NCBI RefSeq assembly: GCF_025370935.1
Contig: NC_133490.1
Location: forward strand, 3,992,909-4,056,908
Direction: 5' to 3'
DNA length: 64,000 bases
Source: Choristoneura fumiferana
Lineage: Eukaryota > Arthropoda > Insecta > Lepidoptera > Tortricidae
In this document: positions 1 to 9,848 of the stretch, piece after piece
Position numbering within the stretch: position 1 is the first letter of the stretch
Layout: every line of letters starts with the position of its first letter
The notes under the pieces: generated by a model
The model's database searches: none
Told to the model about the DNA's origin: nothing
The model's input: only the letters and a program-made list of their open reading frames with translations
Made by a program: the position numbers and the translations under genes

Positions 1-149
1 ATTCCACGTGGACAGTCGCGGGTAACAGTTAGTAGTTGATAGAATATAGATACAAACTTTGTGTGTGTTTGTATGTGGCTTTCATTAATCCTTCCGCTAA
101 GCAGGCACTGAAAGATTGCATTGTTAACATAGATAGCATCGAATTTTAG

Positions 150-240
150 TACATCTCATGTGCTGATTATTCCACCGGCTGTCCTACCTTTCACACTGGA
201 ACACAGCAGCCAGCTGCTTAAAAGCAGAATATTAGAGAAG
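150..240 (+). repeat. D6-family fragment
   Basis: The stretch around ACCGGCTGTC, followed by a gapped match to an 'AACACAGCAG' segment, resembles the 3' half of the better D6 copy at 41215-41500. It is diverged and lacks the 5' half. No coding content is visible. Confidence 0.5.
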
Positions 241-304
241 AAGAGGTAGCGATATCTCAAACCCCATTTAACTTCAATCTGAATCTGTATCTAAACAATG
301 CTGC

Positions 305-398
305 ACTGAACTACGGCCCAAGCCCTCTTATTCTGAGAGGAGGCCTGTGCCCAGCAGTAGGACGTACATATAGGTTGATACGATCATGATGATGATGA
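305..398 (+). mobile_element. SINE-A, 5'-truncated fragment
   Basis: Carries the SINE-A 3' portion: CCCAAGCCCTCTTATTCTGA, GGAGGCCTGTGCCCAGCAG and a degenerate GATGATGATGA tail. Relative to the full copy at 11588-11915 it lacks the tRNA-like head and the central region. No clear target duplication was found. Confidence 0.8.
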
Positions 399-1034
399 CT
401 AATTCTTATGCAAAAACCGTCTAATGCTATTTCCAATCAAGTTTAGCCGCTAGGTCGACAAGCTCATTATGAACAGACAGACAATACGCAATCCCGCGCA
501 CGCGTTGCCGAGTAAATTAAACCGGGAATCAACACTGCTGCAAATCATATTCGATTCCTAACGGACCCTCGTGCTGCGTCTTGATTGGTCAAGTAGCTTG
601 AATAATCCACTGTACTTATACTAGCTTTCGGCTGGAAATGAGGAGATATAGTTATATGTACATATAAGAACGAGGGTCACCGATATAAAAGCAGATCGTT
701 GAAGTGCCGAAATTTCTTCCTAGGATTTTCTTTTCGAACAATACCAATATGAATTACCCTTGGGTATGCCCAGCTCAAATCACACGAGTTCACTCGTTGC
801 CATTGACACTGTGGGATGCCATGGGAGCATAAAGTGATGGGGTGCCCACAGGCCACCCCCGGATAAAGCTCAAGTCGACAGCGTGCAATGCAGGCTCGGC
901 TCCGTGCTCTCCCATGCTGGTAACGGATTATTTGTACATGGTGTAACATTTGGATTTGTCAGTATAGAAAATTCTGAAACTATAAGACATACGAATAAAT
1001 ATCACGGGACGGGTCGATTTTAGTACCTAACAAG
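399..1034. other. Unassigned sequence with a GC-rich open stretch
   Basis: Mostly unremarkable. From 677 to 949 the minus strand is open for 90 codons and is more GC-rich than its surroundings, which could be a decayed LINE coding fragment. I recognise no motif in it and see no second copy in this window, so I do not call a gene. Confidence 0.3.
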
Positions 1035-1050
1035 AAAAACTCCAACAAGA

Positions 1051-1192
1051 TGGAGCGACGACTTGGTTAAGATCGCGGGATCGCGGTGGATGCGGAAAGC
1101 ACAAGACCGGTCTGAGTGGAGAGCCTAGGGGGAGGCCTATGTCCAGCAGTGGACGTCTTTCGGCTGACATGATGATGATGATGATGATGAAA
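1051..1192 (+). mobile_element. RTE-like LINE 3' end
   Basis: Ends with GGAGGCCTATGTCCAGCAG, then GGACGTCTTTCGGCTGA and a run of ATG repeats. This is the same 3' end seen (often on the other strand) at 25 kb, 27.8 kb and 56.5 kb. The upstream part reads like the C-terminal tail of an RTE-type reverse transcriptase but is too short and decayed to follow. Confidence 0.75.
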
Positions 1193-1395
1193 AACTGTTT
1201 TCATACATTAGCTGTCATGCCCTCGTGTCCTGATCGTGTCTCGTGTCTGAGTCATGATCGCTTACTAGCTGGATGATACTTTTATAGATTCTTCTTCAGC
1301 GTTCAGCCCTCAATTTCCACTCATCGCATCATTGAGCTCTCCAAAGCCAAGTCCTGTCTTCCTTGAGGACCACACTTGGGGATTTTTATAGATTG

Positions 1396-1552
1396 TGAGC
1401 TGATATTTAGAGAATTACTCGTCTGCTATAGCAAACGCTGCACAAGCCGCAACCATCACGGCAGTGGACCAAAATGCCGCAAGTGTACCGCGTGAATTCA
1501 TTTCGGACCGCATCCGGAGTACCCGCTATTTCCATAACCCATCTAATACTAA
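1396..1552 (+). other. Open, GC-richer segment cut by a MITE
   Basis: One plus-strand frame is open here and has balanced codons (alanine-rich, with peptide AIANAAQAATITAVDQ). It runs into the MITE at 1553. If the MITE and one TAA copy are removed, the same frame continues from 1692 to about 1815. An AG acceptor-like site lies near 1410. I do not recognise the protein; it may be a decayed exon, a retrocopy fragment or chance. Confidence 0.2.
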
Positions 1553-1688
1553 GGGGCTGATTCACCATCCATTGTGTTAACTGACGGTTAAATGTGATGC
1601 CGTCTCTATTTGTTTTGTTCGAATAGACGGAGACGGCATCACATTTAACCGTCAGTTAACACTAATCAATGGATGGTGAAACAGCCCC
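1553..1688. mobile_element. Palindromic MITE with TAA target duplication
   Basis: A 136-bp element with ends GGGGCTG...CAGCCCC whose two halves are inverted copies (CACCATCCATTG, GTTAACTGACGGTTAAATGT, then the reverse). It is flanked by TAA on both sides (1550-1552 and 1689-1691). A 3-bp TWA duplication fits PIF/Harbinger-type MITEs. A truncated second copy lies at 44323-44430. Confidence 0.85.
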
Positions 1689-1814
1689 TAAATGTATTAC
1701 GAATATTTGTGGCAGCAACATTTCTTTGCTAATTAGCCTATTGATTATCATCACTAGCCGGAAAATGTACATTGTTGTACTAAGACCTTCTGTTTTTGGT
1801 AAAAATATCATTTT

Positions 1815-2070
1815 TAATAAAAGCTTTTTTGCTGGCTGTACTCTGTACCCAAACGACATTTGCATGCCAAATTTCAAGTCGATGCCATTAACCGTTGAAG
1901 AGTTCCGTCCTGCGGAGACGATCCTGGCCGGACTACCAGATTATTGTATGATCACGCATTTACATAATGTATATATGTATACTCGTAAGTATGCCAAATT
2001 TCAAGTCAATCCGGCTACTAGAAGTGGGCCAAATTTACCTAACTTGCAAGATTTGACCCGCACATACAAA
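1815..2070 (+). repeat. D1 element copy
   Basis: Begins at AAAAGCTTTTTTGCTGGCTG and contains the family core CAAGTCGATGCCATTAACCG and GAGTTCCGTCCTGCGGAGAC; ends in GCAAGATTTGACCC. Colinear with the complete copy at 58681-58999, with small deletions. A long plus-strand open frame (1669-2205) runs through it but mainly translates repeat DNA. Confidence 0.85.
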
Positions 2071-2097
2071 ATACATTGCAAGTTAAATAAAAGCTTT

Positions 2098-2200
2098 AAA
2101 AAAAGTGTCCATCCGTTTAGAAGCTATAATGCCACAGGCAGACACACAATCATATCAAACTTACAACATGCCTTTTTGCATCAACGGTTAAAAACGAACA
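2098..2200 (-). repeat. D2-family fragment
   Basis: GTCCATCCGTTTAGAAGCTA plus a CACAGGCAGACACAC segment and a terminal TTTTTGCATCAACGGTTAAA match the reverse complement of the D2 family's start and 'accgatttgaatgc' region (compare 43060-43215). Confidence 0.5.
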
Positions 2201-2949
2201 AATAAAGAAAGCATCTTTGACTTTACCCGTCTATCGCCCCTCGAAGATATTACAAAAGTTTTGATTACTTTTGATAGCCCTCAAAATATCAAATCAAATT
2301 ACTTAAAGCATTGAAAATTCATATCAAGTGCAACACTCCCTCTTCACATTTACATCTGAGGTCCCGAACAATGGTCCCAAATGCAACCCCCGCATGTTGT
2401 AATGAAAAATAAACAACGTAGAATTAGATCCAAGGTTGGTTTAGGTAAGGCAAACAGTGGGATGTCGAGATTAGGGCTGTAGTTTGGGTATAAGAGTATG
2501 ATTTGATATCGGTATTGTTCTGTGGGGTCGGGTTTTTGGAGAGCATCTGTTGCATCTCGGTTTCGTGGGTTATTGCGGTTTAATGCGGAATTTGTGATGG
2601 CTGAAAAGACGTGTTGTCGTGCTCGAGCCATTTGAATTTCTAGATATCGCTAAGTTTCCATGGTAATGCTCTAAAGTTGCGCTGGTCTTCATTGACGCTG
2701 AATGAGCTTTTTCATGAAATTAATTTCGAGAAATTTCATGGTCATACTTTTACTTGAGAAATTAAATCATTAAAAAATCAATCCTTATGATTAAACATTT
2801 TGATCGGTATCGTAAAATTACGGGTGTTCTTTTTTATCATTTGTGCGGATTCGATTCCCTGTTCAGACAGGGGATTATTAAAAAAGTTTTAATGCAGTCT
2901 AAGTTGTTTTAATTTATTCAGGTTATATAACCAGGCAATTCACACCAAT
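2201..2949. other. Unassigned; minus-strand open frame of 93 codons
   Basis: The minus strand is open from an ATG at 2631 to 2350. The first part has a polar, Asn/Arg-rich composition (MARARQHVFSAITNSALNRN) and the last part is hydrophobic. I recognise no domain, and it might be a fragment of an unidentified mobile element. The rest of the block shows nothing specific. Confidence 0.25.
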
Positions 2950-2952
2950 TGA

Positions 2953-3174
2953 CCTAGTCTAAAAGTAAGCTTCTTTGTTATGCTTATGGGTACTAAGCAA
3001 CGGATAAATATAATTATATAGATATATATACATACTTAAATACATATTAAACACCAAAGACCCGAGAACAAACATTCGTATTTTTCATACAAATATCTGC
3101 CCCGACACGGGAATCGAACCCGGGACCTCAAGCTACGTAGTCAGGTTCTCTAACCACTAGGCCATCTGGTCGTC
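2953..3174 (-). mobile_element. SINE-B, tRNA-derived
   Basis: On the minus strand the head has pol III boxes: box A near 3160 (TGGCCTAGTGG) and box B GGTTCGATTCC near 3110-3120. The body matches the second copy at 63299-63480, including GTTTGTTCTCGGGTCTTTGG and the TATATATCTATATA segment. The tRNA-like part is not a functional tRNA gene. It is attached to a SINE body and the acceptor stem is imperfect. Confidence 0.9.
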
Positions 3175-3179
3175 TAATT

Positions 3180-3904
3180 TAAGTGGAGTCTTCTTTCAGT
3201 AAAATTTTCCACCTGTACTACGCGTCTATTACAGTTGTTATTATCTGTGACTGTGAGACAACGCTACCTGTCACTATGTATATAACAATGCAATATGTAG
3301 GTACAATGTCCCGTGATATTTTATTTATTTAATGTATCGGCGTACCGTCATAACAACTCGATTCCCAATGGGTCGGCTTAATTTTTAATCTGATGCAAGT
3401 AATGAAAAGTATAGCAAAGATTGTGTACACATACTGCAAGGTGTTGCATCCGAAGACATGTCTAACATTTTTCCGTAACCTAGTGAAAAATTTAACTCCA
3501 CACTACTGAATAGTTGGTATTAGTAAAATATAATAAGAAATTCAGCAAAAACTAAACATTTGTTCTAATTAAATACTCTATTCGCTTCCATCACAAAGAA
3601 AACAGAAGGGGCGCTTAAATGCGATATTATGCTCTATTATAATAAAAGTGCAATTCTATTCACAGCGTCGGAGCAAGAATGACGTAACTACATACAGTGG
3701 GGTAGCAAAATGCCGTAGCTCAGAAGAGAAATGAGGACCGATTGCCAAACAATAGTAGATTGAAGCTTCTGGATACAGATTTGTGGAGTAAATACGCATT
3801 TTGATTAAAAATTTCGGTAACCACCATTTATTTTATTTTAACCCATTTATTCTAACTACTTATAACCACTAATTGACTAGGTACACTTAAAGGCTCAAGC
3901 TGTA
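3180..3904. other. Unassigned AT-rich DNA
   Basis: No open frame with coding character, no repeat shared with the rest of the window and no RNA structure was seen. Confidence 0.4.
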
Positions 3905-4018
3905 AGTGATTTCCCTTGTTTTCCTTGTAATTTTCTCTCTGTGTATCTGTTTTCTGTATCGCTTACTATTTCTGGTGTACAATTATAAAGAGTCATTGTA
4001 TTGTATTGTATTGTAAAA
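3905..4018 (+). repeat. Dispersed repeat 3' end with TTGTATTGTATTG tail
   Basis: Shares CTGGTGTACAAT...AAAGAGTC and the TTGTATTGTATTGTATTG tail with 17005-17140. The tail repeat and AATAAAGAG-like signal suggest the 3' end of a non-LTR retroelement or SINE; the clade is not resolved. Confidence 0.65.
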
Positions 4019-4294
4019 AACGGCCAAATGTTCATTAATGACATGTAAGTAGATAATCTTGCTTCTTGCCAAACCATAGTCAATCAATGGGAACTCTGGG
4101 ACCCTATGAATATATTCTTGAATGACTTGCAACTGTCAAAACTACGTATAATAGTCTAATCTAAGGGGTTAAATTCTGTTTTTCTTCTCTACACCCTAAA
4201 AAAGGTAAATTTCAGTTTCGTATACAATTTTATACCTATGTCCAATACAATACAGCCTTTGTACCAACGTGTTTTCCTGTCATGTTTATTTATT

Positions 4295-4440
4295 TGTTTG
4301 GGTCAAATCTTGGAAGCTGAATTTGACCCACTTCCTGCGGTCCAATTGACTTGATATTTGGTACGGATATGCAGTTTAAACGACAATGCAAGTACAGTCA
4401 ACAAAAAGTGCAGTTAGCAAAAAAGCTTGTATTAAAAATG
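4295..4440 (-). repeat. D1 fragment, internally deleted
   Basis: Contains GGGTCAAATCTTGGAAGCTG, GACTTGATATTTGGTACGGA and CAAAAAGTGCAGTTAGCAAA with the terminal AAAAAAGCTTGTATT, i.e. both ends of D1 on the minus strand, but without the GTTGAAGAGTTCCGTCC core. Confidence 0.75.
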
Positions 4441-5010
4441 AAATTTTTAACAGAAGATTATTAACTAATGTGATTCGTTTAACGTACACATACCTCTGAA
4501 CAGATACGACATTCTTGAGTTGAGTTACGTCATTATTCGATGAAATTGGATATCGAATGAGCAGGGTACGAGTAACGTTGTTGTATAAATGTATGATATA
4601 ATTGGAAGGAATCGCTCTGTTGTATTAATGCGATTTTGTTCTTTTGTATTATCAGATAATATGGTTATATAATTTATTCAGTTCAGAAAAATGTTCATAA
4701 TATTAAAAGCTTCGTAGTAAGACAGAATTTATTGTTTAATGTTTTTGTTGCAGCCTTTGATTTTTTTCGTGGCGTGATTTCAAAAAGTTAGACCTAAGAC
4801 ATATTTTTATATTTTAACAATTGTAATGAATGAGATACGTTATGATTATACTTGTAAAACGATTCACGAAATTTTTTGAACATCGGGATATTCTAATATG
4901 ACTGGATCGTCTAAGGAATCATCATTTTATATTAACTTTTATTAGCACCCAGTATTTATTAAAAAGCGGATTTTTGTATTTTAATATTGTAAAATGTACC
5001 ATCAGCCAAA
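4441..5010. other. Unassigned AT-rich DNA
   Basis: Very AT-rich, with no open frames or repeats that I can place. Confidence 0.4.
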
Positions 5011-5014
5011 TATG

Positions 5015-5141
5015 TCGCACCTTTAAAATTAAACTGAAATGATTCGTTTTTTTTTTAATTCATCTATATTGTGTATTATTTAAAGCATATTTTGCAACTG
5101 TGAATATTTCGAATTATTTCAGTTTAATTTTAAAGGTGCGA
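5015..5141. mobile_element. Hairpin MITE-like element
   Basis: A 32-bp inverted repeat (TCGCACCTTTAAAATTAAAC at the left arm) with one mismatch encloses about 63 bp of AT-rich loop. Arms are 5015-5046 and 5110-5141. The structure is typical of a small fold-back element; no target duplication was certain. Confidence 0.6.
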
Positions 5142-5399
5142 TGTGTAGTCTACCACCGTAAAGTTGATAATCGTTTGCATGTCATAAAACAATAATGCCA
5201 ATAGAAGTGTCAGTTTACTTGAAAGTTCGACTTTAGCGACATATTTATTTGATAGGTACTTGTTTAAAAATTGATAGACCACTTAAAGTGCATTTGGGTA
5301 ATCAAACATCAGTTGTATGCGTGTCTTGCTTAAATTTGAGTTAAACCAATAATAAAAAAAACCATAGCGTTTTATAGGACACAGCACAAAAACAACGGA

Positions 5400-5640
5400 G
5401 AAAAGTGTCGTAACTCAACTTAACCCAACTCAAACTCTTTATTGCATTAAATGTTGTGCATGATGAAGATCTTAAAAAGTATGAAGGTTCAAAATTTACC
5501 CTTTCAGGGCACAGCAATATACATATAATAATAACTATATTCTGTCTTAAAATTAAAGTTAAGCATTTTGATAAAAATAATAACAACAACAATTATAATA
5601 TAACCTTACTTCATCATGCCCTGAGAGAAATTCCTCAAAA
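5400..5640 (-). repeat. Probable LINE 3' end
   Basis: On the minus strand the segment ends in GCAATAAAGAGTTTGAG, an AATAAA signal followed by a short T/G-rich tail, and is preceded by AT-rich UTR-like sequence. A short open frame lies on each strand, but neither looks coding. Confidence 0.4.
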
Positions 5641-5649
5641 TTAAGATAA

Positions 5650-5840
5650 AATCTATCAAACCCACCAATATAAATTAAATTGTATTATTACATTACATGA
5701 AATTCAATCAAATTATGTTAAATTAAATGTCATTACATTCCATTAAATTATATCTCATCAATTTCATCAAATTAAATGTCATTAAATTCAATTAAATGTT
5801 ATTGGTCACTTTAAAATTATTAAATTACAATACATTAAAT
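5650..5840. repeat. Degenerate tandem repeat rich in ATTAAATGTCATTA
   Basis: AAATTAAATGTCATTA-like units recur about seven times with drift between 5665 and 5835. A low-complexity minisatellite. Confidence 0.6.
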
Positions 5841-5854
5841 GCCTAACCCAGCTA

Positions 5855-7270
5855 GCTAAGCTGTCAAAGGCTATTTCCACACTCCATACTGTCGCATCTC
5901 GCAGTACTTCGCTTCTCTTCTGCTACAAACGCCTCCCAACCGGCAACATCCATAGAATAATCGCGCAAGCTTTAACGCTCTAAAATCTTAGTCGCATTAG
6001 TCTCATAATGCTGTAAGCTGCAAGATGGATACCCCACTTACGTGCACTTACCGTTTTACCTATCCTCGTTTTGACGCGTTTCTTGAACGTACTGTCGTAT
6101 GTTACCTATATGTAGCAGGTGACGACGTCACTAACACGTCTGTTCTGGTCTATTTGCGGTATACTCGTATAGCATGGTTCTGACCTCTATTACCACAAAC
6201 GCTATGAGTGCTGAGTACAATTCTACATAATTGTCACTTTTTTGTATGAGAAAGTTCACAATCATAACGATATGTAGCACTTAAGTGCCATATACTGAAC
6301 CTCTAGTATTACTTTTGACCAAAAATAAATAGAGACAATAAAATAATGACTATAGGCACACACGATACTAACACATGCATAGCTAGGCGAACAGGGTAAT
6401 GCCTAGTAAGTCAGTCCTTAATATATCGTCATTCCAACAACACGTGTATCAATTCTATCCCTCACGCAACCTCTGGACTGAGTCGTATGGCCACATACCT
6501 AGGTGTGCGCTGGTGATCCGTACACTGGTGACCGCTGTGAAGTGTAGATAGTAACTTTTTTTTTTGAGGGATTTGGATCGTCTTGCCTGGTGGAATGATT
6601 AACCCGCAGAACTATAGCTAACCTACGTTTATCTTTACCCGTCACAATTATTATAAAAACGTTTTGTCATTAGTCACCTGGCAGTGTTAGGATTAGGCGG
6701 TTTAGTTACGTTTATTTACGGTGAAGGTCAAACAAAGGTCAAATAGTGATGAATGCCAATTGGGTAATTTGAGTACTAACGATTGACGAGACATCAGTTT
6801 TCAATAGAAGTCTCCCATATCACATCGTTGATTTCGCGCCCTTTCACAAGGTGAATGAACTGTAAGGGTATCTTTATTGAATAAAGAATATTGACAAACT
6901 CACTAGTACATAAACCAACATGGGAATGTGGAGTTTATTCTCAGTCGTACAAAGTTCAACTTTGTTCTCCTTTTGTTTTGTAATATATTGCTCATTGTAA
7001 TATAATATTGTCGCGTTTCGGTTGTAAATATACAGAGGTTTATTTTTACTTCGTTACTTTAATATTGTAATATGTTGTAAAAAGTGAGTTGGGTTTGCCA
7101 AGAATACTCGTACGTGGTGTTTGCACGTTTTTTCTTGAAATTGTTTGTTATGCAGCAACAGAGGTCAAAGTTTCGTTAGATTATATACTTACTTAGTGAG
7201 TCAAGAACTCTGATTCTTCTGACAATAGTAGCATTTCTTGTGTATCCACAAAATGTCATCCACATATCGA
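5855..7270. other. Unassigned; short coding-like minus stretch at 5870-5990
   Basis: On the minus strand about 35 codons near 5870-5975 read like protein (VAGWEAFVAEEKRSTARC) and could be the C-terminal scrap of a LINE, but nothing confirms it. Two GTAAGT motifs lie on the minus strand near 6036-6052. The rest (6100-7270) is AT-rich with no placed repeats. Confidence 0.3.
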
Positions 7271-7273
7271 TGA

Positions 7274-7474
7274 ATGTCAGTAGTAGAAACTCCAAGTGGC
7301 CTTTTAAATCCTAATCAAGACATAGAACAAGGACCTAGGACAACCCTACTGAGTATAGCAGCTGACCCTTTATTAAAGACCCTATTTCCAGCACGTATTT
7401 TTCCTCGAAGGACAAATGCTTTAATCAAGAAGGCGTTATCAATTATTCATAGTGACAGAGGACGATCCAATTAA
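7274..7474 (+). CDS. Unrecognised 66-codon open frame
   Basis: ATG to TAA with ordinary codon use and a mixed composition (QDIEQGPRTTLLSIAADPLL, then IFPRRTNALIKKAL). An in-frame TGA lies directly before the ATG. I recognise no family, no signal peptide and no domain. It could be an exon remnant, a mobile-element scrap or chance. Confidence 0.2.
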   Translation: MSVVETPSGLLNPNQDIEQGPRTTLLSIAADPLLKTLFPARIFPRRTNALIKKALSIIHSDRGRSN

Positions 7475-7790
7475 CCCTAAACCAATAGATCTAATCGATG
7501 TGTGCTATACAACACACTTACACGCATAAACGACGCAAGTGCACTTACGACTCTCTACTTTAGGTCCTTGTAGCCGCGTCCATTTTCCATCAAGAGGCTC
7601 CCCTTTTCATGTGTAAACGGTCGTATGTGCAAGACTAAATATGGGGTTGTATGTTAGTAGGGTAAGGTCCATGTTTGACTTGAGTAGCTGGTGTTGAAAT
7701 GGAAGTGAAATGTTTATTCATTTGTAAAGTGATATGGACGTAGCTTTGACGTTTTTTGGAAGCTTTCTTAGTGTTACGACTGCTATCTAG
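7475..7790. other. Unassigned DNA
   Basis: Contains two minus-strand GTAAGT motifs near 7517 and 7540 but no convincing exon and no placed repeat. Confidence 0.35.
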
Positions 7791-7791
7791 A

Positions 7792-7960
7792 GCGGGTTCT
7801 GGAGGGAGTTGTGTATGCAAAATTTGAGGACTGCATTCTGTGAATAGTTTTGAACTCAGAAAAGCTTGCATATTATGATTCTGAATGTTGCCAGGAGGTC
7901 CGGTGGTCCATTTTTTTAATACCTGAACCCCTAAGACATCATGTAAATGGGCTGAAAAAA
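7792..7960 (+). repeat. Left arm of a 170-bp inverted repeat
   Basis: Contains GAATAGTTTTGAACTCAGAA, GATTCTGAATGTTGCCAGGA and CATCATGTAAATGG. The reverse complement of the same sequence occurs at 8443-8612 with roughly 80-85% identity by eye. The pair encloses a D1 copy. It may be two halves of one large fold-back element or two inverted insertions. Confidence 0.75.
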
Positions 7961-8043
7961 TGCTAACCATTTTAATAATTATTTTCCTGACAATATCCAA
8001 TTTTTACAAGCTTTAATTTAACTTACAATGTATGTATGTACAA

Positions 8044-8300
8044 ATGTGCGGGTCAAATCTTGCAAGTTGATTTTGACCAACTTCCAGTAGCCGGATTGAC
8101 TTGAAATTTGGCATACTTATGTAAATCTGATGACAATATAATCAGACAGTGACATTCTGGTGGTCCAACTAGCATCGTCTCTGAAGGATGGAACTCTTCA
8201 ACGGTTAATGGCATCGACTTGAAATTTGGCACGGAATTGTATTTTAGATGGCGATAAAAGTACAATCAACAAAAAGTACAGTCAGCAAAACAGCTTGTAG
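8044..8300 (-). repeat. D1 element copy, minus strand
   Basis: Both ends are present: GGGTCAAATCTTGCAAGTTG on the left and CAAAACAGCTTGTAGTAAAA on the right, with the core GGAACTCTTCAACGGTTAAT between. Colinear with 58681-58999 in reverse. Confidence 0.85.
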
Positions 8301-8442
8301 TAAAAATATTTTTTTAATGAAATTCTTTTCTCTTATTACTAAAAATAAAAGTTGTCAACTGACTCACTATAGGTATGTATAAAAGCTTGTAAAAATTAAT
8401 ATTATCACGAAATTCTAATGTTCCAAAAGCAATTTCTTCAGT

Positions 8443-8612
8443 CCATTTACATGATGTTTTAAGGGATGGGGTATAAACAAAAATGGACCACCGGATCTCC
8501 TGGCAACATTCAGAATCATAATTTGCAAGCTTTCTGAGTTCAAAACTATTCACAGAATTCGGTCCCCTAATTTTGCATACGCAACTTCCCTTGGCGCCTG
8601 CTCTAATCTCGA
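8443..8612 (-). repeat. Right arm of the 170-bp inverted repeat
   Basis: Reverse-complement partner of 7792-7960 (GGACCACCGGATCTCCTGGC, TTCTGAGTTCAAAACTATTC). Small indels separate the two arms. Confidence 0.75.
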
Positions 8613-8635
8613 TCCAGAAGGACATTAAAATTTTA

Positions 8636-8686
8636 GAAAAAACCGAACAAGTGCGAGTCGGTCTCGCGCACCGCGGGTTCCGTACA
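8636..8686 (+). repeat. Fragment of a GTGCGAGTCGG repeat
   Basis: CAAGTGCGAGTCGGTCTCGC and GGGTTCCGTAC make the start of a widely dispersed insect repeat resembling, but distinct from, D4. It ends at the SINE-A insertion. A related minus-strand fragment lies around 50275-50335. Confidence 0.55.
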
Positions 8687-8698
8687 ACTTGATGTTAT

Positions 8699-8955
8699 CA
8701 TCATCATCCCAGCCTATATACGTCCCACTGCTGGGCACAGGCCTCCTCTCAGAACAAGAGGGCTTGGGCCATAGTTCCCACGCGGGCCCAGTGCGGATTG
8801 GGAACTTCACACGCACCATTGAATTGCTTCGCAGGTTTGTACAGGTTTCCTCACGATGTTTTCCTTCACCGCAAAGCTCGTGGTAAATTTCAAATGTAAT
8901 TCCGCACATGAATTTGGAAAAACTCAGAGGTGCGAGCCGGGGCTCTTGGGGAAGG
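8699..8955 (-). mobile_element. SINE-A, minus strand, 12-bp target duplication
   Basis: Colinear with 11588-11915 in reverse, from the TCATCATCATCCC tail to the box B region; the 5' end stops inside the tRNA-like head. ACTTGATGTTAT flanks both sides (8687-8698 and 8956-8967), so the insertion borders are exact. Confidence 0.95.
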
Positions 8956-9170
8956 ACTTGATGTTATGAATAATGTTGAAATTAAGTACACGTACGATTT
9001 TTTTTGAATCCACATAGGTGCAGCTGTGTAACATAAATTAATGAATTTTAAGATATAGGTCACTTGGGGACATGAAAATAAAGATTTACAAACAATTCAA
9101 TTACTATTTTACATTCAAATAAAAGGGACTTTTCAGCAATAAATCCCAAAACAACTTAATTTCTTCTCAG

Positions 9171-9256
9171 TCTCATTTACTTAGAAAATTTTCTACAGAG
9201 ACTCTCGAATCAGAAACCGTTCGACTGGATCAAATGCTGGATCAATCTTCCGATCC
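9171..9256 (+). other. Candidate 86-nt exon (weak)
   Basis: A pyrimidine-rich TTTCTTCTCAG precedes 9171 and CC|GTAAGT follows 9256. Two of three frames are fully open. One reads SETVRLDQMLDQSSD, the other NFLQRLSNQKPFDWIKCW. No homology is recognised and such stretches arise by chance, so this is a hypothesis only. Confidence 0.15.
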
Positions 9257-9378
9257 GTAAGTATTACATTTTTGTCAAAAGCTTTGAAGTTAAAGAAGCA
9301 TTTTCGAATATTCTGACAATACGTCTCTTTTAATACAAAAATAGCTGAAACATCACACGAAACGTGACAATGTATTAA

Positions 9379-9848
9379 TTACTAGCGTTTACCCGCGGCT
9401 TCGCACGCGTAAATCATTAGATACAGCAGTTGAATTGAAAATCCGGGATCTTATTGAATTCTCGTGGGAACTCCCTAAAATTACATCGTGGTTTTCATTG
9501 ACGTTAAATGAAAACACCCATGCCAAATTTCATGATTCTAAACCCAGCGGTTGTTATTTCAAGATTTTACCCCTATCTCGTGGGAATATCAGGATAAAAA
9601 GTAGCCTATGTGTTATATCAGTTGTCCAGCTACCTACATACCAAATTTCATGACTCTAAGCCCAGCGGTTGTTATTAAGAGATTTTATCCCTATCCCGTA
9701 AAAATATCGGGATAAAAAGTATCCTATCTTTTAATCCAACTTTTTGCCAAATTTCATCCAAATCCGTCCAGCCGTTTCCGCGTGAAGAAGTAACAAACAT
9801 ACTCACTCACTCACACACAAACTTTCACATTTATAATATTAGTAGGAT
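9379..9848 (+). repeat. D3 element with internal duplication
   Basis: Starts ACTAGCGTTTACCCGCGGCT and ends CATTTATAATATTAGTAGGA. The middle holds two diverged tandem copies of a roughly 130-bp block (CCAAATTTCATGA...CCCAGCGGTTGTTAT...GATAAAAAGTA). The CCGTCCAGCCGTTTCCGCGTG segment before the 3' end is typical of this family. The transposition class is not resolved. Confidence 0.85.

Noticed and set aside
1669..2205. 178-codon plus frame as a gene
   Set aside because: It starts inside a MITE arm and runs through a D1 element and a D2 scrap. Only the part before 1815 is kept as a weak observation.
8625..8909. Open frames on both strands near 8.7 kb and the similar ones at 11.7 kb
   Set aside because: The same peptide-like text (CGITFEIYHELCGEGKHREE) appears at both sites because both are SINE-A; it is not a protein.
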